DNA of 43,728 nt from contig CAYSLU010000038.1 of the NCBI GenBank assembly GCA_964431965.1, positions 1 to 43,728 on the forward strand, written 5' to 3'. Both the position numbers and the translations under genes were made by a program. Positions 15,921 to 23,782 of the stretch are shown here, piece by piece. The notes beneath the pieces were generated by a model. The model was not told the DNA's origin. It made no database searches and was given only the letters and a program-made list of their open reading frames with translations. This DNA is from CAYSLU01 sp964431965 (GTDB lineage: Bacteria > Verrucomicrobiota > Kiritimatiellia > CAIKKV01 > CAYSLU01). Positions within the stretch are counted from its first letter, which is position 1. Every line of letters begins with the position of its first letter.

Positions 15921-17552
15921 TCAACGCGCCCCGGCGCCGATCACCGAGCCCCCCTCCCCTCGCGTCCACCCATCCGCCGAGTCGAGGATGAACAGCCGGC
16001 ACCGCACGTCGCGCTTGCGCATGTCGAGCGCGGGAAGGGGCGGAAGAAGCCGGTACTGGTGCTTCCGGTCCTCGACGATGACCAGGGCGTCGCCCGGTCG
16101 GGCAAGCGCCCGGCATCGGTACAGGCTGGGCTGAACCGACAGCCGGCGGTGCAGGTAGAACTCGACGATCGGCGCGTGCAGACGTTCCGGAAAGAAGATG
16201 GCCGCCCCTTCGGGGATGCGCGTCCGGGCCGCGCGCGCAAAATCGACGATCACGGTGTCGGCGGCGCGCTCCGGCTGGATCCGCGATTCGTACGCATGGG
16301 TTCCGATCGCGACCGCCGCCCAGACCGCAATCGCCCCTGCCATCGCCCCCGCGGGTGCCCGCCGGACGGCCAGCCCGCCCGCCGCGGCGACGGCCAGCAT
16401 GACGGCTCCCGCGACCCCCAGCCCCAGACGCGGCAGGCCGGCATACGCGAACGGCGCAACGGCCAGCGCGACGCCGCCGAGCGCCGCCACCCCGAGCAGG
16501 CCACTCAGGTAGCCCCTCGCCAACGAACGCCGCCAGGAGGAGGCGCGGGACTCCGCAAAGCCCAGCAGATAGCCCGCCGCAAGCGCGCCCTGCGGCACCA
16601 GCAGGAGCGTGTAGTGGATCTGCTTGTTGCCCACCGCGCTCAGGATCGCAAATGCGGTGAGCAGCCAGCCGAGCAGAAACCGCACGCCCCGATGCCGGCG
16701 CGCGCGCCAGAGCGCCCACACGCCGAACGGCAGCAGCACGCCCCACGGCATCAGGGCGCCCGGAAGCTGATACACATAGTAGAGCAGCCCGCCGCCATGG
16801 TCCGTTCCCAGCAACGTCTCGGAGAGCTCGCTTCCGATCGCGGCATCGGCCGCCTCGCGGATCGGCGCAAAACGCAGCGCCACGTACCACGGCAGCCCGA
16901 CCAGCGCGAAGCAGGCCAGCGCCAGCACCAGCCGCCAGTCGCGCAGCCGCGCCCGCTCCGCCCGCCGGCCGAGCGCAAACGCCAGAACGGCCGCGCCCGG
17001 AAGCGCGATGCCCGCCGGACCCTTTACCAGAAACCCGAGCCCGGCGAACACGCCGAAGCCGATCCACCCCTGCGTCCGCCGGCACCCCGTCAGCGCCTCA
17101 TATCCGGACCACGCGGCCAGCAGCACGAACAGGCCCAGCGCCGCCTCCGGCGAGGCCAGCCGAGCGTGACGCATGAAGAGGAGGGACGAGGCCGCCACGC
17201 CGGCGCCGTAGAATGCCCGGCGCCGCCCGATCCACCGCGATCCGGCCGCATACAGTCCGAGCACCAGCGCCGCCGCCATGGCCGCTGAGGGGATCCGGGC
17301 GACGAAGGCCGACTCGGTCGTCCCGGCCGCTCGAAACGCACCCGCCACAATCCAATACATCAGCGGCGGCTTCCGAAGCCGAAGCTCGCCCTGGTAGACC
17401 GGCACCAGCCAGCTGCCGCCCTCGGCCATCACGCGAGCCGGCAGGACGACGCGCGTCTCCTTGCGGAACCCCACCACCCCCTTCCCCAGCGCCGGCAGGA
17501 AGAGCGCCGCGCACAGGACCGCCAGCGCGGCTACATGGAATCGTTTTCTCAT
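15921..17552 (-). CDS. ArnT-like membrane glycosyltransferase (GT-C, PMT/ArnT family)
   Basis: A 543-residue integral membrane protein with about twelve hydrophobic segments in a GT-C fold. After the first helix it has the acidic periplasmic loop and GELRLRKPPLMYWI (about 55-68), the motif in which PMT-2/ArnT enzymes hold polyprenyl-phosphate sugar; RHARLASPEAALGLFVLLAA and KGPAGIALPGAA follow in family order. Such enzymes move a sugar from undecaprenyl phosphate to lipid A or another outer acceptor. The C-terminal ~100 residues form a soluble domain ending near VIVEDRKHQYRLLPPLP. It is divergent from the aminotransferase/GT2 cluster and heads the run to rhaA. The exact donor sugar is unknown. 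Confidence 0.85.
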   Translation of the reverse strand: MRKRFHVAALAVLCAALFLPALGKGVVGFRKETRVVLPARVMAEGGSWLVPVYQGELRLRKPPLMYWIVAGAFRAAGTTESAFVARIPSAAMAAALVLGLYAAGSRWIGRRRAFYGAGVAASSLLFMRHARLASPEAALGLFVLLAAWSGYEALTGCRRTQGWIGFGVFAGLGFLVKGPAGIALPGAAVLAFALGRRAERARLRDWRLVLALACFALVGLPWYVALRFAPIREAADAAIGSELSETLLGTDHGGGLLYYVYQLPGALMPWGVLLPFGVWALWRARRHRGVRFLLGWLLTAFAILSAVGNKQIHYTLLLVPQGALAAGYLLGFAESRASSWRRSLARGYLSGLLGVAALGGVALAVAPFAYAGLPRLGLGVAGAVMLAVAAAGGLAVRRAPAGAMAGAIAVWAAVAIGTHAYESRIQPERAADTVIVDFARAARTRIPEGAAIFFPERLHAPIVEFYLHRRLSVQPSLYRCRALARPGDALVIVEDRKHQYRLLPPLPALDMRKRDVRCRLFILDSADGWTRGEGGSVIGAGAR

Positions 17553-17588
17553 CGGCGCGAGTTCGGGCGAACCCGGCGAAAATTAGCA

Positions 17589-17617
17589 TTGAAGTCCGGT
17601 AAGGCAAAACCCAAAAT
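17589..17617 (+). promoter_or_regulatory. Candidate promoter for the aminotransferase cluster
   Basis: TTGAAG (17589-17594), a 17-base spacer and CAAAAT (17612-17617) resemble sigma-70 -35 and -10 elements, about 50 bases before the aminotransferase ATG, in a slightly AT-richer 115-base divergent gap. Match quality is moderate and judged by eye. Confidence 0.35.
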
Positions 17618-17667
17618 CCGGCGCATTTCACTGGGCCCAATGGCCTCGGAACGCCGGATCTGAATGT

Positions 17668-18780
17668 ATGACCGCAGTACCGTTCGTCGATTTCAAGCGC
17701 CTGCACGACCCGATTCGCCAGGCGTTGCATGCCGCCGCCGGGCGCGTCATCGATAGCGGCCAGTTCATCGGCGGCGCCGAAGTGAAGGCGTTCGAGCGCG
17801 CCATGGCGGCCGGGATGGGCGTCGCGGAAGTCTGCGGCGTCGCCTCGGCGACCAGCGGCCTGGCCGCCACCATCCGCTGCATGGGCATCGGCCGCGGCGA
17901 CGAGGTGATCACCACCGTACACACGGCGATCGCCACGGCGGAAGCCATCTCGCTCAACGGCGCCACGCCGGTCTTCTGCGACATCGCCGACGGGTTCTTC
18001 TACCTCGATCCCGCCGAGGTGGAGCGGAAGATCACCCCGCGCACCAAGGCTATCATCCCGGTCCACCTCTACGGCCAGCCCGCGGATCTCGACGCCATCC
18101 TGGGAATCGCAAAGAAGCACGGCCTGAAGGTGATCGAGGACTGCGCGCAGGCCCAGGGCGCCACGTACCGCGGCCGCTGGGTCGGGACGTTCGGCGACGC
18201 CGCCGACTACAGCTTCTTCCCGTCGAAGAACCTCGGCGGCTTCGGCGACGGCGGGGCCGTGGTGGCTCGGGACCCCGCGCTCATGCGGCGCATCCGGATG
18301 TTTTCCAACCACGGCCGCGAGAGCAAGTACGACCACGAGTTCGAGGGGATCAACAGCCGCCTCGACGCGCTGCAGGCCGCCCTGCTGAGCGTGTGCCTGC
18401 CCCTGCTGGACGGCTGGAACGCGCATCGCCGCCAGGCCGCGGCGTGGTACGACGCCGGCCTCGCCGGCATCCAGCCGGTGATCCGGCCGCGCCGCCTGCC
18501 CGACACCGAGCCGGTCTATCACCTCTACGTCGTCCAGGTTCCCGACCGCGAGGCGCTCCGGGCACACCTGAAGCAGCAGAAGATCGAGACCGGAATCCAC
18601 TACCCGATGTCGCTCAACCTGCTCCCGGCCTATGCGCACCGGAAGGAAGGCCCCGGGCACTTCCCGCGCGCCGAGTACGCGTGCGCCCACATGCTGTCCC
18701 TCCCGATGCACCCGCACATTACGCGGGAGGAAGTGGCCCGCGTGTGCGATGCGATCCGGGCCTTCTACGCGAAGCCCTAA
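17668..18780 (+). CDS. DegT/DnrJ/EryC1/StrS-family sugar aminotransferase
   Basis: A 370-residue PLP-dependent aminotransferase that adds an amino group to a nucleotide-linked keto-sugar. The N-terminal FVDFKR, the cofactor-binding ATSGL, the DCAQAQGA block and FFPSKNLGGFGDGG with the PLP-binding Lys187 are all present, and the C-terminal IETGIHYPMSLNLLPAY is the family's substrate-loop sequence. ArnB (4-amino-arabinose), WlbE/GnnB (3-amino sugars) and similar enzymes share this fold. Together with the Gfo/Idh dehydrogenase three genes downstream, a 3-keto to 3-amino conversion is an attractive inference. It is the first gene of a tight four-gene run. Confidence 0.92.
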   Translation: MTAVPFVDFKRLHDPIRQALHAAAGRVIDSGQFIGGAEVKAFERAMAAGMGVAEVCGVASATSGLAATIRCMGIGRGDEVITTVHTAIATAEAISLNGATPVFCDIADGFFYLDPAEVERKITPRTKAIIPVHLYGQPADLDAILGIAKKHGLKVIEDCAQAQGATYRGRWVGTFGDAADYSFFPSKNLGGFGDGGAVVARDPALMRRIRMFSNHGRESKYDHEFEGINSRLDALQAALLSVCLPLLDGWNAHRRQAAAWYDAGLAGIQPVIRPRRLPDTEPVYHLYVVQVPDREALRAHLKQQKIETGIHYPMSLNLLPAYAHRKEGPGHFPRAEYACAHMLSLPMHPHITREEVARVCDAIRAFYAKP

Positions 18781-18793
18781 CCCGGAGCCCGAT

Positions 18794-19543
18794 ATGAGCA
18801 CGACCGCCCCCTCTTCCGCGCCGGATATTTCCATCGTCATGCCGGTCTTCAACGAGGAGGACAACCTCGAGCCCCTGATCGCGGAGATCGAGGGCGTCAT
18901 GGCCCGCGTGGCCCGGCCGTACGAGGTGCTCTGCATCGACGACCGCAGCACCGACCGCAGCCTGGACGTGCTGCGCCGCCTGCAGCAGACGCGGCCGACC
19001 CTCCGGGTCGTCCGCCACCGGATCAACTCGGGCGAGAGCGCGGGCGAAGCGACCGGCTTCGCCGCGGCCCGCGGCGACATCGTCATCACCATCGATGCCG
19101 ACCAGCAGAACGATCCGGCGGATATCCCCGCCCTGCTCGCGGCGCTCGCGCCGGACGTGGCCGCGGTCTGCGGCGTGCGCCGGCGGCGCGAGGACGACTG
19201 GATCCGCCGCCTCTCCTCCCGCTCGGCCAACGCCTTCCGGAACTGGGCCACCGGCGACCGCATCGCGGACGCCGGATGCACCTACCGCGCCCTGCGCCGG
19301 GCCGCCCTGCGCGAGGTTGTCGTCTTCAACGGCATGCACCGGTTTCTGCCGACCATCCTGCGCTGTCAGGGCTACCGCGTCGTCGAAATCGAGGTCAACC
19401 ATCGCCCCCGGACGCGCGGCTCGTCCAAGTACGGCGTCCACAACCGGCTCTGGCGGGGGCTCCGCGACTGCTTCGCCATGCGCTGGTACCGCGCCCGCGC
19501 CCTGCGCGGCGACCGCATCGAGCCGGCCGACCGGCCGGCCTGA
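18794..19543 (+). CDS. GT2 glycosyltransferase, polyprenyl-phosphate sugar synthase-like
   Basis: A 249-residue soluble GT-A glycosyltransferase of family 2, close to dolichyl-phosphate mannose synthase and ArnC. It has the start ISIVMPVFNEEDNLEPLI, the nucleotide-binding CIDDRSTDRSLD, the metal motif TIDADQQNDPADI and the family sequence DAGCTYRALRR. It lacks the two C-terminal membrane helices of many bacterial members and ends in a basic tail, so it would act at the membrane surface. Such enzymes load a nucleotide sugar on to undecaprenyl phosphate. It follows the aminotransferase gene by 13 bases with CGGAG before its ATG. Confidence 0.9.
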   Translation: MSTTAPSSAPDISIVMPVFNEEDNLEPLIAEIEGVMARVARPYEVLCIDDRSTDRSLDVLRRLQQTRPTLRVVRHRINSGESAGEATGFAAARGDIVITIDADQQNDPADIPALLAALAPDVAAVCGVRRRREDDWIRRLSSRSANAFRNWATGDRIADAGCTYRALRRAALREVVVFNGMHRFLPTILRCQGYRVVEIEVNHRPRTRGSSKYGVHNRLWRGLRDCFAMRWYRARALRGDRIEPADRPA

Positions 19544-19552
19544 CGGCTCCCT

Positions 19553-20323
19553 ATGGACACAGCCGACCCATCCGCCCAGCTTCCGCCGAACCGCGAGCCG
19601 GAGGCAACGGCTGTGGAGCGCCGCTCCATCGTCCGGGGCGAGCTGATGCTGGCCCTGCTGGCCGCGGTCATGGCGCTCCTCTTCTTTTCGCCGGCCCGGC
19701 ACTACCTCACCCATTTCCGGGATCTGAACGATCACATCCAGCAGGCCGGAGCGCTGGCGCCCCTGATGTTCCTGCTCGCCACAGCCATGCTCGTGTCCGT
19801 AGGCGTGCCGCGCCTGGTCTTCTGCCCCCTTTCCGGCATGGCGTTCGGGTTCCTGCCCGGCCTGCTGATCGGCCAGGTGGGAACCCTGCTCGGCTACTAT
19901 GGCGTCTTCCTGTTTGTACGGTGGGGCGGCCGCTCGTTCGTCCTGCGGCATGCGCAGAAGCTGCCGGGCTTCGCCCGTCTGATCCGCCGGCCCGGAGTGG
20001 TGTCGGTCATCATCGCGCGCCAGCTCCCCGTGCACGGAATGCTGGTCAACATCCTGCTGGGACTCTCGCCCGTCCGCCACCGCTCCTTCCTCTTCGGGAC
20101 GGCGGTGGGGCTGCTCCCGGAGGCCATCCCCTGCACGCTGGCCGGCAGCGGCGCCGTCCAGCCGTCCTTCGCCCACACGGCGGCCTACATCGCGCTGGGC
20201 GCTTTCATTCTGGCCGCCCTGTGGATAGGATTCCGAGGCTACATGCGGTCGCACCCGGAGGAGGAGTCCTCCGGGGCGGACACGCAAGCACGGCAATGCG
20301 TGGAGGAAACGCCCGGTGTCTGA
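19553..20323 (+). CDS. VTT-domain (DedA/TVP38-like) membrane protein
   Basis: A 256-residue protein with a cytoplasmic N-terminus, one hydrophobic helix (about 32-48) and a VTT-domain core, including PRLVFCPLSGMAFGFLPGLL and SVIIARQLPVHGMLVNILLG. The family includes eukaryotic TVP38/TMEM41/VMP1 and bacterial DedA proteins, several of which are now known as undecaprenyl-phosphate or phospholipid translocases. The gene starts 9 bases after the GT2 gene and overlaps the following one, so it probably works with them, for example moving or recycling polyprenyl carrier. No strong ribosome site is seen; coupling to the previous gene is likely. Confidence 0.85.
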   Translation: MDTADPSAQLPPNREPEATAVERRSIVRGELMLALLAAVMALLFFSPARHYLTHFRDLNDHIQQAGALAPLMFLLATAMLVSVGVPRLVFCPLSGMAFGFLPGLLIGQVGTLLGYYGVFLFVRWGGRSFVLRHAQKLPGFARLIRRPGVVSVIIARQLPVHGMLVNILLGLSPVRHRSFLFGTAVGLLPEAIPCTLAGSGAVQPSFAHTAAYIALGAFILAALWIGFRGYMRSHPEEESSGADTQARQCVEETPGV

Positions 20324-21395
20324 ACAACGCATGAAATTCGCGCTCGTGGGATGCGGCCGGGTTTCGGAAAAGCACCTGGAGGCCCTGACCTCCGGCGCCG
20401 TTCCCGCCGAGCTGGTCGCCGTGGCGGACCTGGACGAGGCCAAGGCGCGCGAGAAGAGCGAGAAGTACCGCGCGGCGTGGTACACGGACTACCACCGGAT
20501 GATGCGGGAGCACCCCGAGATCGAGGCCGTCAGCATCGCCACCCCCACCGGCTACCACGCGGCCCACGTCATCGACCTCGCCCGGTACCGCCGGCATATC
20601 ATCGTCGAGAAACCCATGGCCCTCCACGTGAAGGACTGCGATGCGATGATCCGCGCCTGCCGGAGCCGCAAGTGCCGCCTGTTCGTGGTGAAGCAGAACC
20701 GGTTCAACCCGGCCGTCGTCGCCGCGCGCGAGGCGCTCGACAAGGGCCGGTTCGGGAAGATCGTGATGGGCACCGTCCGCGTCCGCTGGTGCCGGCACCA
20801 GCGCTACTACGAGCAGGACAACTGGCACGGCACCTGGAAGCTGGACGGCGGGGTCATGTCCCAGCAGGCCAGCCACCACATCGACCTGCTCCAGTGGTTC
20901 CTGGGGCCGGTCCGGAGCATGCACTGCCGCACGGCCACCCGCCTGCTCGACATCGAGGTCGAGGACACGGCCATGGCCATGTTCGAGTTCCGCTCGGGTG
21001 CGCTCGGAGCGTTCGAGGCAACCGTCTGCACGCGGCCGACCGACCTCGAGGGCTCGCTCAGCCTCCTCGGCGAAAAGGGCAGCGTCATCATCGGCGGCCC
21101 CGCCGTGAACCGGATCCTGCACTGGTCCTTCGAGCAGAAGGAACCGGGCGACGACGAGGTGAAGGAGCGGTTCTCGCAGGAGGTGCCGAACGTCTACGGC
21201 CGCGGGCACGGCCCCTTCATGGCCCACGTCATCCAGGCCATCCGGTCCGGCCGGCCGTTCATGATGGACGCGCCGGAGGGCCGCAGGAACATCCAGATCC
21301 TGACGGCCCTGTACGAGTCGGCCGCCCGAAAGGGCGCGCTCGTGAAGCCCGGATGCCCCATCCGGAAGTCCCGACTGGGCCGCGGGCGGGGCTGA
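20316..21395 (+). CDS. Gfo/Idh/MocA-family NAD(P)-dependent dehydrogenase
   Basis: A 359-residue sugar dehydrogenase. The N-terminal Rossmann fold begins KFALVGCGRVSEKHLEAL; ATPTGYHA and EKPMALHVKDCD are family blocks, the latter holding the catalytic Lys of EKP, and the C-terminal domain has GGVMSQQASHHIDLLQWF, with the His pair typical of sugar-oxidising members such as WlbA. The GTG start at 20316 overlaps the upstream stop codon by eight bases and has GAGGAA seven bases before it; the ATG at 20331 lacks a ribosome site. WlbA/GnnA-type enzymes make the 3-keto intermediate for DegT aminotransferases, which the neighbourhood supports. Confidence 0.88.
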   Translation: MSEQRMKFALVGCGRVSEKHLEALTSGAVPAELVAVADLDEAKAREKSEKYRAAWYTDYHRMMREHPEIEAVSIATPTGYHAAHVIDLARYRRHIIVEKPMALHVKDCDAMIRACRSRKCRLFVVKQNRFNPAVVAAREALDKGRFGKIVMGTVRVRWCRHQRYYEQDNWHGTWKLDGGVMSQQASHHIDLLQWFLGPVRSMHCRTATRLLDIEVEDTAMAMFEFRSGALGAFEATVCTRPTDLEGSLSLLGEKGSVIIGGPAVNRILHWSFEQKEPGDDEVKERFSQEVPNVYGRGHGPFMAHVIQAIRSGRPFMMDAPEGRRNIQILTALYESAARKGALVKPGCPIRKSRLGRGRG

Positions 21396-21412
21396 TGGCG
21401 GCCCGGCCGCCA
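21396..21412 (+). terminator. Hairpin directly after the Gfo/Idh gene
   Basis: TGGCGGC, loop CCG, GCCGCCA, beginning at the base after the stop codon. The stem is perfect but no T-tract follows. It may partly separate the sugar cluster from gltX, whose ATG is 138 bases further on. Confidence 0.4.
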
Positions 21413-21549
21413 CGCCCGCGCCCGGGCGGCAGCGTCCGCAGGCGGCCCGCGACCTCCGGGCGCGGGCAGGAGCTTCCGGGCGGCCGGCCCAGAGTCGAGA
21501 GGTGTTCGGATAAGCCGGCGCGGCCAGCCGCGCCAAGGAGAACCGAGTC

Positions 21550-22857
21550 ATGACCGTCCGCGTCCGCTTCGCACCCAGCCCGACAGGGCACGTCCACATC
21601 GGCAACATCCGGGCCGCCATCTTCAACTGGCTCTTCGCCCGGCACGAGAACGGGAAGTTCCTGCTCCGCATCGAGGACACGGACCGCGAGCGGTCCACGC
21701 CCGAGGCGGTCCGAACCGTCCTCGACGCCCTTCAGTGGCTCGGCCTGAACTGGGACGAGGAACCGCTCTACCAGACCACGCAGCTCAGCCGCCACCGCGC
21801 CGCCGCCGAGCTCCTGCTGAGCAAAGGCCTGGCCTACAAGCAGGACAAGGGCGGCACGGGCAAGGGCGAGTGCGTCGTGTTCCGCATGCCCGGCACGGAC
21901 ATGGCGTTCCACGACGAGGTCAAGGGCGACCTCCGCAAGGAGGCGAAGGACATGCAGGACTTCGTCATCGTCCGCTCGGACGGCACGCCCGTCTTCCACC
22001 TGGCGAACGTGGTGGACGACGTCACGATGGAGATCACGCACATCATCCGCGGCGACGACCACGTGGAGAACACGTACCGGCACGTGGCGCTGTTCCAGGC
22101 GCTCGGGGCCCCCGTGCCCCGCTACGCGCACCTGCCGATGATCGTCAACGCGCAGGGCAAGCCCTACTCCAAGCGCGACGGCGCGGCCTACGTCGGCGAC
22201 TTCCGCGAGAAGGGCTTCAGCCCCGACGCGCTCTTCAACTACCTCGCCCTGCTCGGGTGGTCGCCCGGGGACGACCGCGAGAAGCTCTCCCGCGCCGAGC
22301 TCGTCGCGGCCTTCACGCTCGACCGCGTCCGCAGCGGCCCCTCGCAAATGGACCCCCGGAAGCTCACCCACCTGAACGGGCTCTACCTGTCCGAGCTGCC
22401 GCTCGACGAGTTCGCCCGGCGCGTGCGCGAGCATGTGGCCAAGCTCGAGTGGGCGCAGGGGATCGACGAGGCGCTCTTCCTGAAGGTCTGCCGGCTGATG
22501 CAGTCGCGCACGCCGGTCTACACGCAGGCGGCGGACTGGAAGTACTTCTTCGCGGCCATCCCCGACTACGACGAGAAGGCCGTCCGGAAGGTGCTCAAGG
22601 CCGAAGGCGCCAAGGCCGCCATCGAGCAGGCGCGCGCCGCGCTGGCCGCAAGCGACTTCACCGACGCCGGCATCGCCCAGGCCATCCGGTCCACCGAGGC
22701 CGCGCTGGGGCTCGGCGAAGGCAAGATCAACCAGCCGCTGCGCGTAGCCGCCACCGGCACGACCATCGGCGCCGGAATCTACGAGACCCTGGCCGTCCTC
22801 GGCCGCGACCGCTCCCTCGCCCGACTCGACCACGCCCTGAGCACACATATCGCGTGA
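21550..22857 (+). CDS. gltX: Glutamyl-tRNA synthetase
   Basis: A 435-residue class I aminoacyl-tRNA synthetase charging tRNA-Glu. The ATP-binding HIGH-type block is FAPSPTGHVHIGN (8-19 region) and the KMSKS loop is KPYSKRDG with Lys208. LLRIEDTDRERS and IIRGDDHVENT are further family blocks. It is shorter than the usual 460-490 residues because the C-terminal anticodon-binding domain is compact. The zinc-binding four-Cys cluster of some GltX proteins is not seen. AAGGAGAA lies about six bases before the ATG. With a GlnRS gene nearby (itself damaged here), a discriminating GltX would be expected. Confidence 0.95.
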   Translation: MTVRVRFAPSPTGHVHIGNIRAAIFNWLFARHENGKFLLRIEDTDRERSTPEAVRTVLDALQWLGLNWDEEPLYQTTQLSRHRAAAELLLSKGLAYKQDKGGTGKGECVVFRMPGTDMAFHDEVKGDLRKEAKDMQDFVIVRSDGTPVFHLANVVDDVTMEITHIIRGDDHVENTYRHVALFQALGAPVPRYAHLPMIVNAQGKPYSKRDGAAYVGDFREKGFSPDALFNYLALLGWSPGDDREKLSRAELVAAFTLDRVRSGPSQMDPRKLTHLNGLYLSELPLDEFARRVREHVAKLEWAQGIDEALFLKVCRLMQSRTPVYTQAADWKYFFAAIPDYDEKAVRKVLKAEGAKAAIEQARAALAASDFTDAGIAQAIRSTEAALGLGEGKINQPLRVAATGTTIGAGIYETLAVLGRDRSLARLDHALSTHIA

Positions 22858-22973
22858 CCGGACGGGACTGAAGCGGCGCGACTCCGCAGATCTGCCACAG
22901 ATGGCAACTGACGCCCGCTTTCCATTGGGTTTTTCTGACAGGGAATGCACGCCCTACCGAGGCATGGGGAACG

Positions 22974-23558
22974 ATGCAACCTCGAGAGCACATTGAGTCG
23001 GCCTTAGACATACTGGCTGAAGTGTGCCTCATCGCTCAGGTGCATTACAGGATATGGACGCGCGTTACCGCCGCTCGCAAACGGACTGCAGCCGCACTGA
23101 AGAATGCGAGCTTCTTGAGATGGACAGAAATTGCGCACCTTAACTGCTTTGTCTCCAACCTCTGTCGGCTTTTGCACCCGTCAGGGAGCGCCATGCACGT
23201 CAGACAGATGCTGGCCTACGCTCGCCAGCACCGCGAAGTCTTCGCGATCAACAACCCTAAGGATGTGCTCGATGCTCTTGATGAGGCCGACAAAATGCTC
23301 GCACCACACGACGCGACCATTCGCAACCTTCTGAAGCAACGCAATCTCTATTGGGTCCATCTATCCCGCGAACACATGGAGGCATGGTACGGGACCGTGT
23401 TTCGCCAGCATCCCACTTCTCCCCTCGAGCTATACCGACTGGCACGGTCAATCGGAAGAGTGATCAATGCCGTGGAGTTTCCCCTCCGACATCGTAGACA
23501 TGTCTGGCGTCTGGAGAACGAGGCGGACACACGCAAGTTCATTGATTCGCTGAAGTGA
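22974..23558 (+). CDS. HEPN/AbiU2-like protein, accessory
   Basis: A 194-residue mostly helical soluble protein that I do not recognise with certainty. Its layout, with long helices and RNLYWVHLS around residues 123-131 (Arg123-x5-His129), fits the R-x4-6-H signature of HEPN-fold nucleases and resembles the AbiU2 subgroup. The codon use and base composition are clearly less GC-rich than neighbouring gltX, a sign of transfer. HEPN proteins are frequent in toxin-antitoxin and abortive-infection systems, but no nucleotidyltransferase or antitoxin partner is adjacent, so a defence role is only a suggestion. The ATG has GGGGAA just before it. Confidence 0.55.
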   Translation: MQPREHIESALDILAEVCLIAQVHYRIWTRVTAARKRTAAALKNASFLRWTEIAHLNCFVSNLCRLLHPSGSAMHVRQMLAYARQHREVFAINNPKDVLDALDEADKMLAPHDATIRNLLKQRNLYWVHLSREHMEAWYGTVFRQHPTSPLELYRLARSIGRVINAVEFPLRHRRHVWRLENEADTRKFIDSLK

Positions 23559-23782
23559 GTTCAGCCGACAGCCCGGGATCAACCGCTCAGATTCGCCCAC
23601 AGATGCCACGCCTCCTGATGGGTGTGTCCACAGAGGGCTGCTCCGATCGGATGCGGTCGTCTGACCGGAACGGAGAAAGCGCGATCAGCAACTGATGAAA
23701 CATCGCGCTGACCACTATCGCGCATATTCCCATGTTCAGTTACCATGCGGGAAATGTGACTCACTTGGAGGGAGCACGCATC

